A stretch of DNA of 64,000 nt. Source: Gari tellinella (lineage: Eukaryota > Mollusca > Bivalvia > Cardiida > Psammobiidae). Shown one piece after another: positions 62,701-64,000 of this stretch; within the stretch, counting starts at the first letter, position 1, and each line of letters starts with the position of its first letter. A model generated the notes under the pieces. That model did no database searches and was not told the DNA's origin. It worked only from the letters and a program-made list of their open reading frames with translations. Where the stretch lies: the NCBI GenBank assembly GCA_922989275.2, contig OV277862.1, forward strand, positions 16,721,543 through 16,785,542, read 5' to 3'. A program made the position numbers and the translations under genes.

Positions 62701-63660
62701 TAAAGGGTTAATGAAACGATAAAGATTTAAGTTTTTTAAATACTCCCCTTATCTAGAGCTCTGAATTAGACGACTATTTACAAGGCAGTTGTTGTCTTTT
62801 TGTCAAGGTTGTCACTCCAGGCATGTATGACAAGTATTTGGCTCGGAGTTTATCCACTGCCGAGAGCCAAGCCACAAACAGTTTCCACTGTAAGACCGCT
62901 GACTGCGCCGGCTGGTGTATCTACGAGGATCATGTCAACTTCTTTGTCTGTCCTGTATGTCGTAAAGAAAACTGCTTGACATGTAAAGCTCTACATCAAG
63001 GTACATGTAGTGTGGTTATAAATACGTTATTTTGAACAGTGTTTTTTTTCACAACTTTGGGAATGAGTTGGTACCCCTTCAATTGGGAAAACATGCCCTA
63101 AAATGGCGTAAAATACTTGATTTTTGGAAAAAATTGAGTCATAAAAGGCTCATTTTGGGGAAAATTGTGCCATTAAATGCTCATTTTGGGGGAAAAAGCC
63201 CTTGTTTTCAATTGGGAAAGGGTCCCCCCCCCCCCCCCCCCCCCCCAAAAAAAAGCTGTTGAAACAATTGATTTTAACACATTACCCCATAAATACTCCT
63301 TTTTACACCTTGAATTTATTATTTTACTGAAGAAAATAGTTCCAAATTATACAGCCATGAATATTTAGCAGAAGAAATATTTTCTCTATATTCTAGCAAA
63401 TGGTTGCTTAAAGCAGGTTGAAAGTAAAGCAGAATGCACCCTGCTTTGTGCATTCTGCTTGTAACTTGTCATCAAAACTAGAAATAAGTTATGGGATAAT
63501 GAGTTAACAAGTTTGCCTGTTTGTTTCAGGTATGAATTGCAAGCAATATCAGGAAGACCTGAAGATCCGTGCAAGAAATGATGGGGCTGCCAACCAGACT
63601 CAGATCATGATCAACATGATGCTGAGAGATGGGGATGCCATGGCTTGTCCTCAGTGTCAG
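35519..63660 (+). CDS. RBCK1: HOIL-1-type RBR ubiquitin ligase with SHARPIN-type N-terminus (12 spliced exons plus one alternative end exon; 3' end outside window)
   Basis: Joined exons 35519-35785, 36860-37070, 38753-39539, 41141-41234, 43312-43513, 45141-45295, 47348-47557, 48569-48739, 60368-60528, 60959-61070, 62808-63000 and 63530-63660 give one open frame of 898 codons, still open at the edge. Every junction has GT/AG borders and matching phase. Domains: PH-like about 5-165; serine/acidic and NPAPFYPG linker; tethering helix about 370-405; ubiquitin-like about 421-505; low-complexity linker; NZF 643-670; RING1 from Cys729; IBR about 815-865; first Cys pair of RING2 at the end. HOIL-1 and SHARPIN are LUBAC partners of HOIP (family knowledge). 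Human HOIL-1 is 510 residues and lacks the PH region, so this is a longer, composite form. The RING2 catalytic cysteine is beyond 64000. Confidence 0.92.
35860..36071. mobile_element. TA-F MITE in intron 1
   Basis: CAATAGAACCTCTCTACTATGACC mirrored by TGGTTGTATTAGAGAGGTTTAACTG, TA both sides. Same hairpin (CTCCTTTAGGAGCTTTCTG) as the copy at 35148, about 700 bp away on the other side of exon 1. Confidence 0.8.
36518..36768. mobile_element. TTAA-A MITE in intron 1
   Basis: ATAACCCATTATCCCATCGCC to GATGGGATAATGGGTTAA with an intact palindrome. An E-family repeat (AGAGCTCCAGATAAGGGGAG to TCTTATCTGGAGCCCTG, 36316-36508) lies just upstream. Confidence 0.8.
36860..37070 (+). CDS. RBCK1: RBCK1 exon 2: second half of PH-like domain
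   Basis: Acceptor taatttacag-type (TATATTTACAG) before 36860 and strong donor GTAAGT at 37071. Encodes [20 protein letters not shown], a basic stretch, then [20 protein letters not shown] and FENHL. The pattern of a hydrophobic strand (RFLLKF) followed by an amphipathic helix ([13 protein letters not shown]) is the expected C-terminal strand and helix of a PH fold. This also fits SHARPIN's PH domain end. Leaves one base (A) to complete a Thr codon with exon 3. Confidence 0.78.
37081..37578. mobile_element. E-family element interrupted by a TTAA-A MITE
   Basis: The E left end GCGCTCCAGATAAG begins 11 bp after exon 2's donor. An AGAAC run and a complete TTAA-A copy (37128-37387; TTAACCCTTTCCCCAATAG to GGTAAAGGGTTAA) intervene. 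E resumes at GGGAGTACAACG with the palindrome GTGACTACTCATTAGAATCG / CGATTCTAATGAGTAGTCAC-like arms and ends TCTTATCTGGAGTTCCG. Confidence 0.75.
37786..38012. mobile_element. TTAA-A MITE with deleted hairpin
   Basis: TTAACCCATTACCCCATAGCC to GAGGTGAAGGGTTAA. The palindrome has collapsed to CTTCAAGCTGAGGTTACTTTC. A family-A left half precedes it at 37594-37670. A D-family half (AACATTTTCAGCAATTTTGAG to GGCGGGCTAAGGGTTAA) follows at 38148-38247. Confidence 0.75.
38498..38731. mobile_element. TTAA-C MITE ending 21 bp before exon 3
   Basis: TTAACCCATTTGTTCCTAGCG to GCGCACATGAGTTAA. Core GACTCTGATCAGACGCTGC around ATAAT. Its right TTAA lies at 38728-38731, and the splice acceptor AG ends at 38752. 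Confidence 0.85.
38753..39539 (+). CDS. RBCK1: RBCK1 exon 3: end of PH region, disordered linker, LUBAC-tethering-like helix
   Basis: Acceptor TTTTCTATTACAG, donor GTAAGT at 39540. The in-frame ATG at 38737 belongs to the intron and is not a start. Encodes (T)[12 protein letters not shown], an acidic/serine stretch, a run of [19 protein letters not shown] repeats, then a charged linker. The C-terminal part ([39 protein letters not shown]) has the pattern of the LUBAC-tethering motif that precedes the UBL in HOIL-1 and SHARPIN: LxxAxxxxDxxxAxxxAxxLAxxxxxLxVxxKP. This is the largest exon (787 nt). Confidence 0.85.
40146..40563. mobile_element. E-family element with nested GGGGCCCGTTTCATAAA MITE
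   Basis: The E left end GGGCTCCA is interrupted by 40155-40397. That insert begins GGGGCCCGTTTCATAAAAC and ends GTTTTATGAAACGGGCCCC. It has its own inner palindrome (AATCCTGTCTTGTGACA / TGTCACAAGACAGGATT). E resumes AGATATGAGGAGTAAACTG and ends TACTCCTCTGAACTGGAACCCTG. Confidence 0.8.
40578..40833. mobile_element. TTAA-A MITE, partly duplicated hairpin apex
   Basis: TTTAAACCTTTCCCCCCAAAG to ATGGGGTAAAGGGTTAA. The apex reads GGCACATTCTGTAGGCACATTCTGC, a short repeat of the right arm tip. Confidence 0.75.
40849..41062. mobile_element. TTAA-D MITE (reference description of the family)
   Basis: Ends TTAACCCTTAGCCCGCC and GGCAGGCTAAGGGTTAA. The asymmetric left part has ATTGTCGTCTGCTATATTTC and three TTCAAAGT/TTGCTCAAAATTGCTG units. 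The core palindrome is AAACAGCTTGGATCCGGATG, AGACACCGAGTTACTCGGCG, and mirror. Confidence 0.85.
41141..41234 (+). CDS. RBCK1: RBCK1 exon 4: first part of the ubiquitin-like domain
   Basis: Acceptor TTGATTCTGTTTCAG, donor GTTTGT. Codes (N)[19 protein letters not shown] then [12 protein letters not shown]. The beta-hairpin followed by a TIGALKNK helix start is the usual ubiquitin-like beginning. Enters with two borrowed bases and leaves in phase 0. Too short for unaided ORF detection; found by phase and domain continuity. Confidence 0.88.
41340..41591. mobile_element. TTAA-A MITE
   Basis: TTAACCCATTACCTCTTAGCC to AGAGGTAATGGGTTAA. Palindrome GTGCCTTAAGGCAC intact. A truncated copy follows at 41640-41725 and stops at the start of the next repeat array. 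Confidence 0.85.
41729..42540. repeat. Direct-and-inverted repeat array in intron 4
   Basis: Two direct copies of a unit of about 165 bp (AATTCACCCAAAATACMATC ... GTTGATCAAAAACCTTAACATG) start at 41730 and 41899. Three inverted, progressively diverged units start near 42050, 42232 and 42410 (TTTTGGGTGARTTATCTCCC ... GATTTTTGATCAACCTAG). The first two direct copies are almost identical over about 140 bp, so their duplication is recent. Confidence 0.85.
43020..43262. mobile_element. TTAA-A MITE before exon 5
   Basis: TTTAATCCATTTCTCCATAGCC to ATGGGGTAATGGGTTGA. Ends 49 bp before the exon 5 acceptor. Confidence 0.8.
43312..43513 (+). CDS. RBCK1: RBCK1 exon 5: second part of the ubiquitin-like domain
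   Basis: Acceptor TCTTCTCATTCAG, donor GTACAT at 43514. Codes [20 protein letters not shown], then [21 protein letters not shown] and YLVSAKS. The GFP-x(3-4)-Q-W-IGQRL-type core with QETL and SAYLYLLSA-like ends is the signature of the HOIL-1 / SHARPIN UBL, which binds the HOIP UBA. The AUG at the exon start is internal. Leaves one base for the next exon. Confidence 0.93.
43720..43990. repeat. Low-copy repeat rich in GGGCC words in intron 5
   Basis: GGGGCCATTTTAGTGGACTG, AGGGCCATGGCCCCTTAACTG and later AGGGCCATTTTAGTTGCTCAG and GGGCCACTTGTGGCCC mirror each other loosely. A degraded B-type half (ACCCTGACACTTCAAATGGGC) precedes at 43550-43625, directly after exon 5. No gene. Confidence 0.5.
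44434..44744. mobile_element. MITE with CAGGGCTGGACAAAT ends
   Basis: CAGGGCTGGACAAATCCACTAG at the left and AATATTTGTCCAGCCCTG at the right. Subterminal GGGCAAGCTCAAATTC / TTGAGCAGCTTGCCC pairs reinforce the fold. CAG/CTG termini recall hAT-type ends, but no clear target duplication is seen. Confidence 0.75.
44862..45098. mobile_element. TTAA-A MITE before exon 6
   Basis: CCCTTTACCCCATGGCCC to TATGGAGTAATGGGTTA. Ends 43 bp upstream of exon 6. Confidence 0.75.
45141..45295 (+). CDS. RBCK1: RBCK1 exon 6: low-complexity linker
   Basis: Acceptor TGTGTTTATCTTGCAG, donor GTAAGA at 45296. Codes [16 protein letters not shown], then a Ser/Thr/Ala/Pro-rich run ending [11 protein letters not shown]. 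This linker lies between the UBL and NZF domains, as the corresponding region does in HOIL-1 and SHARPIN. No defined domain. Phase matches both neighbours (one base in, none out). Confidence 0.85.
45328..47015. mobile_element. TTAA-A MITE split by a 1.5-kb insertion
   Basis: The left end TTAACCCATTACCCCATAAATAC (45328-45350) stops at TAGGGACGGGACCGAATATTCG. The family-A right half resumes near 46897 (GAATATGCATAATCAGAAATACAG ... GAAACAGGCTATGAAATAATAAGG). The insert begins like a hAT-type TAGGGAYGGGA end, but its right end is not recognised. The insert ends in a large palindrome. Confidence 0.6.
46761..46897. repeat. Palindrome with about 50-bp arms
   Basis: TAAGGAATAATTCGGAATATTTATTG...CATGGAGGTATGAAAAAAAA is mirrored by TTTTTTTTCATACCTCCATG...CAATAAATATTCGAATTATTCCTTA. 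The loop is ACCTGGTCACACTTTTGTATG plus CTTCGCAGG. Only one or two mismatches. Confidence 0.85.
47103..47328. mobile_element. TTAA-D MITE ending 19 bp before exon 7
   Basis: TTAACTCTTACAATGCTAGCGG to CCCAGCATGCAAAGAGTTAA. GC-rich core GATGAGACGCCGCG around TAA with mirror. Its TTAA (47325-47328) is 20 nt from the exon 7 start. Confidence 0.8.
47348..47557 (+). CDS. RBCK1: RBCK1 exon 7: basic/polar linker
   Basis: Acceptor TACTTCCTTTGCAG, donor GTAACA. Codes [28 protein letters not shown], and a C-terminal part with [12 protein letters not shown]. The ORF extending upstream to 47237 is MITE-derived sequence. The exon is a whole number of codons (210 nt), so it could be skipped without frameshift. 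No domain recognised. Confidence 0.82.
47720..48222. other. Intron 7 repeat remnants
   Basis: A D-type hairpin (GAATCCAGATCAGACGCCGCG / CGTCTGATCTTGATTC) at 47775-47840, a TA-F right half near 47900-47935 (GTCGTTGTAGAGAGGGACCACTGTA) and a truncated TTAA-A copy at 48046-48222 ending where the B element begins. Confidence 0.6.
48223..48545. mobile_element. TTAA-B MITE (long variant) ending 23 bp before exon 8
   Basis: Reverse orientation: TTAACTCATTATCCCCTGAAAC to AGGGCTCAATGAGTTAA. Perfect core AAGTCCCTGATCTGAGGGCTCC...GAGCCCTCAGATCAGGGACTT. It has an extra inverted pair (TTTTTATAATATTATTATAAAAA) on one side. The right TTAA is 48542-48545. Confidence 0.8.
48569..48739 (+). CDS. RBCK1: RBCK1 exon 8: NZF zinc finger
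   Basis: Acceptor CTATTGTTTATAG, donor GTATAG at 48740. Codes [20 protein letters not shown] followed by CSNPRP: W-x-C-x2-C-x10-C-x2-C, with the TF after the second Cys and N-x-P-x-R-P-x-C motif typical of Npl4-type zinc fingers that bind ubiquitin. The tail ([29 protein letters not shown]) is an acidic helix as in HOIL-1. Ends in phase 0, so it can splice to exon 9 or directly to exon 10. Confidence 0.95.
49449..49641. mobile_element. E-family element (reference description)
   Basis: Ends CAGGGCTCCAGATAAGGG and CCCCTCTTATCTAGAGCCCTG. The core palindrome is GGTGTCACTACTCATTAGAATCG ... GATTCTAATGAGTAGTAACACC. Other E copies: 36316-36508, 50690-50878, 56909-57100, 57803-58213, 62350-62765 and the nested ones listed separately. 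No TTAA; superfamily unknown. Confidence 0.8.
49819..50028 (+). CDS. RBCK1: RBCK1 alternative terminal exon (SHARPIN-like short isoform)
   Basis: Acceptor CTATCTTTACAG precedes an open frame of 69 codons in the phase that exon 8 needs: [20 protein letters not shown], a Gln run, then ELDLHLLG and ENSLIS, stop TGA at 50026. Joined after exon 8 it ends the protein at 768 residues (PH-like, tethering helix, UBL, NZF, no RBR), which is the SHARPIN layout. Skipping it joins exon 8 to exon 10 in phase 0 and gives the full RBR protein, with a junction that matches HOIL-1 spacing. An AATAAA lies at 50425. Inclusion without a downstream end would create a premature stop, so transcript evidence is needed. 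Confidence 0.6.
   Translation, partial: GGQQGKYGNPTEKELDDLLKLHDALQNTIQQQQQSEVRPDRQELDLHLLGMGRVPGEESDTGEENSLIS
50079..50330. mobile_element. TTAA-A MITE
   Basis: TTAACCCATTACCCCATAAATAC to GGATAATGAGTTAA, starting 51 bp after the exon 9 stop codon. Confidence 0.85.
50344..50595. mobile_element. TTAA-A MITE
   Basis: TTAACCCATTACTCCATAG to GGAGTAAAGTGTTAA. Just 13 bp from the previous copy, in the same orientation. Contains AATAAA. Confidence 0.8.
50425..50430 (+). terminator. Candidate polyadenylation signal for the short isoform
   Basis: AATAAA about 400 bp after the exon 9 stop, within a TTAA-A MITE. It is the first canonical hexamer I find downstream of exon 9. A U/GU-rich element is not evident, so support is weak. 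Confidence 0.25.
50690..50878. mobile_element. E-family element
   Basis: CAGGGCTCCAGATAAGGGGAG to CTCTCTTATCTGAAGCCATG. Core palindrome ACTACTCATTAGAATCATCTCGTCGAGACG.... Confidence 0.8.
51124..51375. mobile_element. TTAA-A MITE
   Basis: TTAACCCATTACCCCATAGCC to ATGGGGTAATGGGTTAC, preceded by a 20-bp stub of another copy (CCCATAGTCTGTTTCTGG). Confidence 0.85.
51394..52614. mobile_element. pogo/Tigger-like element, 1.2 kb
   Basis: CAGTAAAACCTCGGAAAACCG at the left mirrors CGGTTTTCCGAGTTTATACTG at the right, TA on both sides. Subterminal repeats of TTCGGTTTTCYGAGG occur several times at each end. ORFs inside are at most 65 codons, so no DDE transposase remains. It lies in the long intron between exons 8 and 10. 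Confidence 0.8.
52684..54370. mobile_element. Triple nest: TTAA-A MITE containing a TTAA-A MITE and a hAT-like element
   Basis: The outer A copy begins CTCCTGTTTCTGGTTTTGAAG and breaks at CACTTAA. The inner A copy 52726-52983 follows. The outer copy resumes GAAGCAGGTTGAAGGTACTGTC, is broken again by 53004-54220, then continues AGCTTGATTTAAGAGACC to TATGGGGTAATAGGAC. Confidence 0.8.
53004..54220. mobile_element. hAT-like non-autonomous element with 8-bp TSD
   Basis: Ends TAGGGATGTTAACGATTAATCG and CGTAACCGTTAACATCCCTA. GTACTGTC flanks both sides (52996-53003 and 54221-54228), a perfect 8-bp duplication as expected for the hAT superfamily. Subterminal GGTTAACC-type repeats (CCGGTTAACC, AACCGGTTAC) occur at both ends. 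ORFs inside reach only 72 codons. Confidence 0.9.
54789..54965. mobile_element. TTAA-B MITE, truncated
   Basis: TTAACTCTTTCCTCCCTGAAAC, ending after the core (GATCAGAGGGCTCCTGATC...TCACTGTTTGCACAG). The palindrome apex is shortened and the outer half is lost. Confidence 0.75.
55268..56765. mobile_element. TA-F hairpin element interrupted by a GAGCTCACC element with four about 320-bp tandem units
   Basis: The F-type left half (CAGTCAAACCTGAATTAAG ... AAAGCTCCTATAGAAGC) runs to TTTTT and resumes at CTGTATTAACTTGATTAAGCAG. The insert 55398-56710 starts AGCTCACCTGGCACGTAGTG (with inverted CCAAGGTGAGCT) and ends CAGGTGAGCGATATTTAGGC..GGCCTCTTGT. Inside, GGTCACAGGAGCTAAAAATAG recurs at 55612, 55931, 56251 and 56570, spacing 319-320 bp. 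TCGTTCGTCCATCCGTCC is a small pentamer tract near 55450-55485. Confidence 0.8.
56909..57100. mobile_element. E-family element
   Basis: CAGGACTCCAGGTAAGGAGAAG to TACTCCCCTTATCTGGAGCCCTG. Core ACTACTCATTAGAATTGTCTC/GAGATGATTCTAATGAGTAG. A TTAA-A fragment lies at 56768-56885. Confidence 0.8.
57205..57412. mobile_element. TTAA-D MITE
   Basis: TTAGCCCGCCAAATAAATTG to GGCAGGCTAAGGGTTAA, more than 95 percent like the copy at 40849 by eye. Core GGATGAGACGCCGAGTTACTCGGCGTCTCATC. Confidence 0.85.
57803..58213. mobile_element. E-family element with nested TTAA-B MITE
   Basis: The E left end AACCAGGGTTCCAG breaks at the TTAA of a B copy (57815-58051, TTAACTCTTTGAACCC to GGAGGAAAGTTTAG; perfect core AGAGGGCTCCTTAGCCCTCT). 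E resumes GGACCTAGATG and ends CTCCCTCTTATCTGGAGTCCTG. Confidence 0.8.
58233..58346. repeat. Perfect hairpin, about 50-bp arms
   Basis: GAGTCTGAGATTGTTTTCAAG ... TGATTGGTCAGATTTGAGC pairs with GCTCAAATCAGACCAATCA ... CTTGAGAACGATCTCAGACTC around TTTTGCTCAGCAAAA. No flanking duplication identified. Confidence 0.8.
58475..58760. mobile_element. Two TTAA-A fragments
   Basis: TTAACACTTTCATAAATAGC with AGTAAAGCATTCTG, then CCCATTATCCCATAGCCAG with a complete but diverged palindrome (AGCAGAATATGTATCAAGGTGCATTCTGCT). Both lack right ends. Confidence 0.6.
58965..60083. mobile_element. GAGCTCACC element, second copy, with about 145-bp internal tandem repeat
   Basis: The same terminal layout as the copy at 55398: AGCTCACCTGGCACGAAGTG with inverted AAAGTGAGCT at the left, CAGGTGAGCAATATAGGACC..GGCCCTTGTTT at the right. 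The interior is different: six units with CTAGAGGCTACAAATCTCATT, CAAGTT.GAATGTGGGTCATG and ACTAGGTCACTAGGTCAAATC. Confidence 0.8.
60085..60225. mobile_element. TTAA-A MITE, partial
   Basis: CCCTTTACCTCTTAGCCTG to CAACCGACTTCAAGCTACC. The palindrome apex is deleted (GTGCCTTAATTCTGC). The right half is missing. Confidence 0.65.
60368..60528 (+). CDS. RBCK1: RBCK1 exon 10: helical linker and start of RING1
   Basis: Acceptor AATTTGTTCAG, donor GTAATC at 60529. Codes [40 protein letters not shown], then [16 protein letters not shown]-x-C-x(n)-L-R-E-C-L-H-x-F-C is RING1 of the HOIL-1 family, where [10 protein letters not shown] is nearly invariant. The initial helix continues directly from exon 8's ...EQQTEE, matching HOIL-1 spacing. 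Ends with two bases of the Arg codon. Confidence 0.96.
60601..60990 (+). repeat. Five tandem copies of an 82-bp unit containing the exon 11 splice acceptor
   Basis: GTGTATTGCAG|GGATTGTCTCAAGG-type junctions recur with the AG ending at 60631, 60713, 60795, 60877 and 60958 (spacings 82, 82, 82, 81). Each of the four upstream units repeats the last bases of the intron and the first about 27 bases of exon 11, then runs into ATGTTATGGGATAAAC or AAAGTTTTGTGATAAAC with an in-frame stop. Only the last continues into the full exon. Confidence 0.95.
60959..61070 (+). CDS. RBCK1: RBCK1 exon 11: second half of RING1
   Basis: Acceptor GGTTATGTATTGCAG, donor GTAAGC at 61071. Codes (R)[37 protein letters not shown]. 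Supplies the remaining RING1 ligands (Cys in DCL, Cys in KCP, Cys in FAC) and the L-x-x-REIKA stretch leading to the IBR. The exon start is the last of five near-identical tandem copies; the other four would stop within 12-15 codons. Confidence 0.95.
61191..62211. mobile_element. pogo/Tigger-like element, 1.0 kb, in intron 11
   Basis: CAGTAAACCTCGCTTATAACG at the left mirrors CGTTATAAGTGAGGTTTACTG at the right, TA on both sides. Subterminal TATAACCGAGT units are repeated near the right end. A TTAA-D type hairpin (GTTTGGATCCAGACCAGACG ... TCAAACTGTTTGACACTC) is embedded at 61795-61860. No transposase ORF. Confidence 0.85.
62350..62765. mobile_element. E-family element with nested TTAA-A MITE, after a TTAA-B stub
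   Basis: A B-family half (TTAACTCCTAGTGATGCATG to CCCAGATCAGAGGGCTC, 62270-62349) joins an E interior (ACTCATTTCAGCACCAAATCC). The A copy 62457-62711 (TTAAGCCTTTCCCCCATAG to GGTAAAGGGTTAA) lies in the E core, and E ends TACTCCCCTTATCTAGAGCTCTG. Confidence 0.75.
62808..63000 (+). CDS. RBCK1: RBCK1 exon 12: IBR domain
   Basis: Acceptor GTCTTTTTGTCAAG, donor GTACAT at 63001. Codes [59 protein letters not shown]. The order C-x4-C-x3-C...C-x2-C-x4-C-x2-C-x4-H is the IBR zinc-binding pattern, and HCKT.DC.GWC with NCLTCKA.H is the HOIL-1 form. The exon follows REIKA in the same phase, reproducing the HOIL-1 REIR-A-x-L-T-P spacing. Confidence 0.96.
63020..63270. repeat. Intron 12 repeat with a 23-base poly-C tract
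   Basis: Degenerate units of TTGGGAAAACATG, TTTGGGGAAAATTG and TTTTGGGGGAAAAAG are followed by 23 consecutive C at 63224-63246 and then A8. The C run could be an i-motif/G-quadruplex former and an error-prone site for sequencing. Confidence 0.7.
63274..63507. mobile_element. TTAA-A MITE ending 22 bp before exon 13
   Basis: TTAACACATTACCCCATAAATAC to TATGGGATAATGAGTTAA. Shortened palindrome (GAATGCACCCTGCTTTGTGCATTC). The right TTAA is at 63504-63507; exon 13 starts at 63530. Confidence 0.85.
63530..63660 (+). CDS. RBCK1: RBCK1 exon 13: end of IBR and first cysteines of RING2
   Basis: Acceptor CTGTTTGTTTCAG, donor GTAAGG at 63661. Codes (G)[17 protein letters not shown], then [19 protein letters not shown] and ACPQCQ. 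MNC-K-x-YQ-x-DL is the last IBR ligand region. The helix and GxAMxCPQC begin RING2. Ends in phase 0. The catalytic cysteine and the rest of RING2 must be in exons beyond the window. Confidence 0.96.
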
Positions 63661-64000
63661 GTAAGGGAGATCACTCTTTGTAACTCTGTAAGGGAGATAA
63701 TCCAGTTGTTGTGTTATAAGTAAACAACAAACAGTGAACCATAAAATTTAGAGCAGTTCACTTTTTGGGGGAGTCAGCATATTGACAGCTTAGTTAGATG
63801 CAGACACCCTTAATTTCATGGAAAGTGCCAAACTGTAAAGTACATTCACTGCTCGTTGTTTACCTGTGCAATATAGCTGGTCAGACAAACTTTTGGAGTA
63901 CCGATAGTACTTATAAACCCTTTTTACCCAGGATTCAGCTGTTTGGTCCTGAAGGTCCACGAATGGTGACTGGTCCTTGAATAAATAGAGGATCTTACAC
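63661..64000 (+). other. Start of intron 13, no further exon seen
   Basis: I find no continuation of RING2 (no K-x-x-G-C-x-W-type cysteine cluster) in any frame. GGGAGATCACTCTTTGTAACTC / GTAAGGGAGATAATCC are short local repeats. Confidence 0.5.

Noticed and set aside
63224..63246. Poly-C run read as a polyproline coding stretch in two ORFs
   Set aside because: It is in intron 12, after the exon 12 donor, and the homopolymer gives PPPP in any frame.

Overview
The window is AT-rich eukaryotic DNA. Its only clear coding sequence belongs to two intron-rich, divergently oriented genes; almost everything else is transposon-derived. Short coding exons with GT/AG borders, hundreds of short palindromic repeats and a non-LTR reverse transcriptase remnant indicate a metazoan. 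Several repeats (the GAGCTCACC-type element, the CCCAGCAGGCACA element, the GGGGCCCGTTTCATAAA element) resemble ones I associate with molluscs, so a bivalve is my best guess. That guess is inference.

Left end (minus strand): the first two coding exons of MAF1, the RNA polymerase III repressor (2652-2734 and 167-304). The gene runs off the left edge. Right half (plus strand): a gene of at least 13 coding exons (35519-63660, continuing off the right edge). It encodes a PH-like domain, a LUBAC-tethering-like helix, a ubiquitin-like domain, an NZF zinc finger and a RING1-IBR-RING2 module. That is a HOIL-1 (RBCK1) type RBR ubiquitin ligase carrying the SHARPIN-type N-terminus. An extra exon after the NZF exon (49819-50028) has its own stop codon and would give a SHARPIN-like product without the RBR. 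In human, SHARPIN and MAF1 are adjacent and divergent, so the neighbourhood itself argues for orthology with SHARPIN.

Layout: 1-3.3 kb MAF1 5' end with a fold-back transposon in its first intron; 3.35-7.58 kb a MULE-like element with long inverted repeats and a 10-bp target duplication; 7.97-13.60 kb two nested elements whose terminal inverted repeats are arrays of a 14-15 bp motif; 15.6-17.0 kb a CAACGTTG fold-back element; 17.1-20.05 kb a long-TIR element; 21-35 kb and all RBCK1 introns a dense field of TTAA-flanked palindromic MITEs (families A-D), CAGGGCTCC elements (E), TA-flanked pogo/Tigger-like elements (F), a hAT element with an 8-bp duplication, and two GAGCTCACC elements with internal tandem repeats.

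Most notable: the MAF1/SHARPIN-HOIL-1 pairing with a possible one-gene, two-protein arrangement; a 28-29 bp palindrome inserted twice, each time with its own 7-bp direct repeat and with an empty site for comparison; a family of transposons with motif-array ends; TTAA MITEs ending 20-24 bp upstream of four splice acceptors; and a five-copy tandem duplication of a splice acceptor inside the RING1 coding region.
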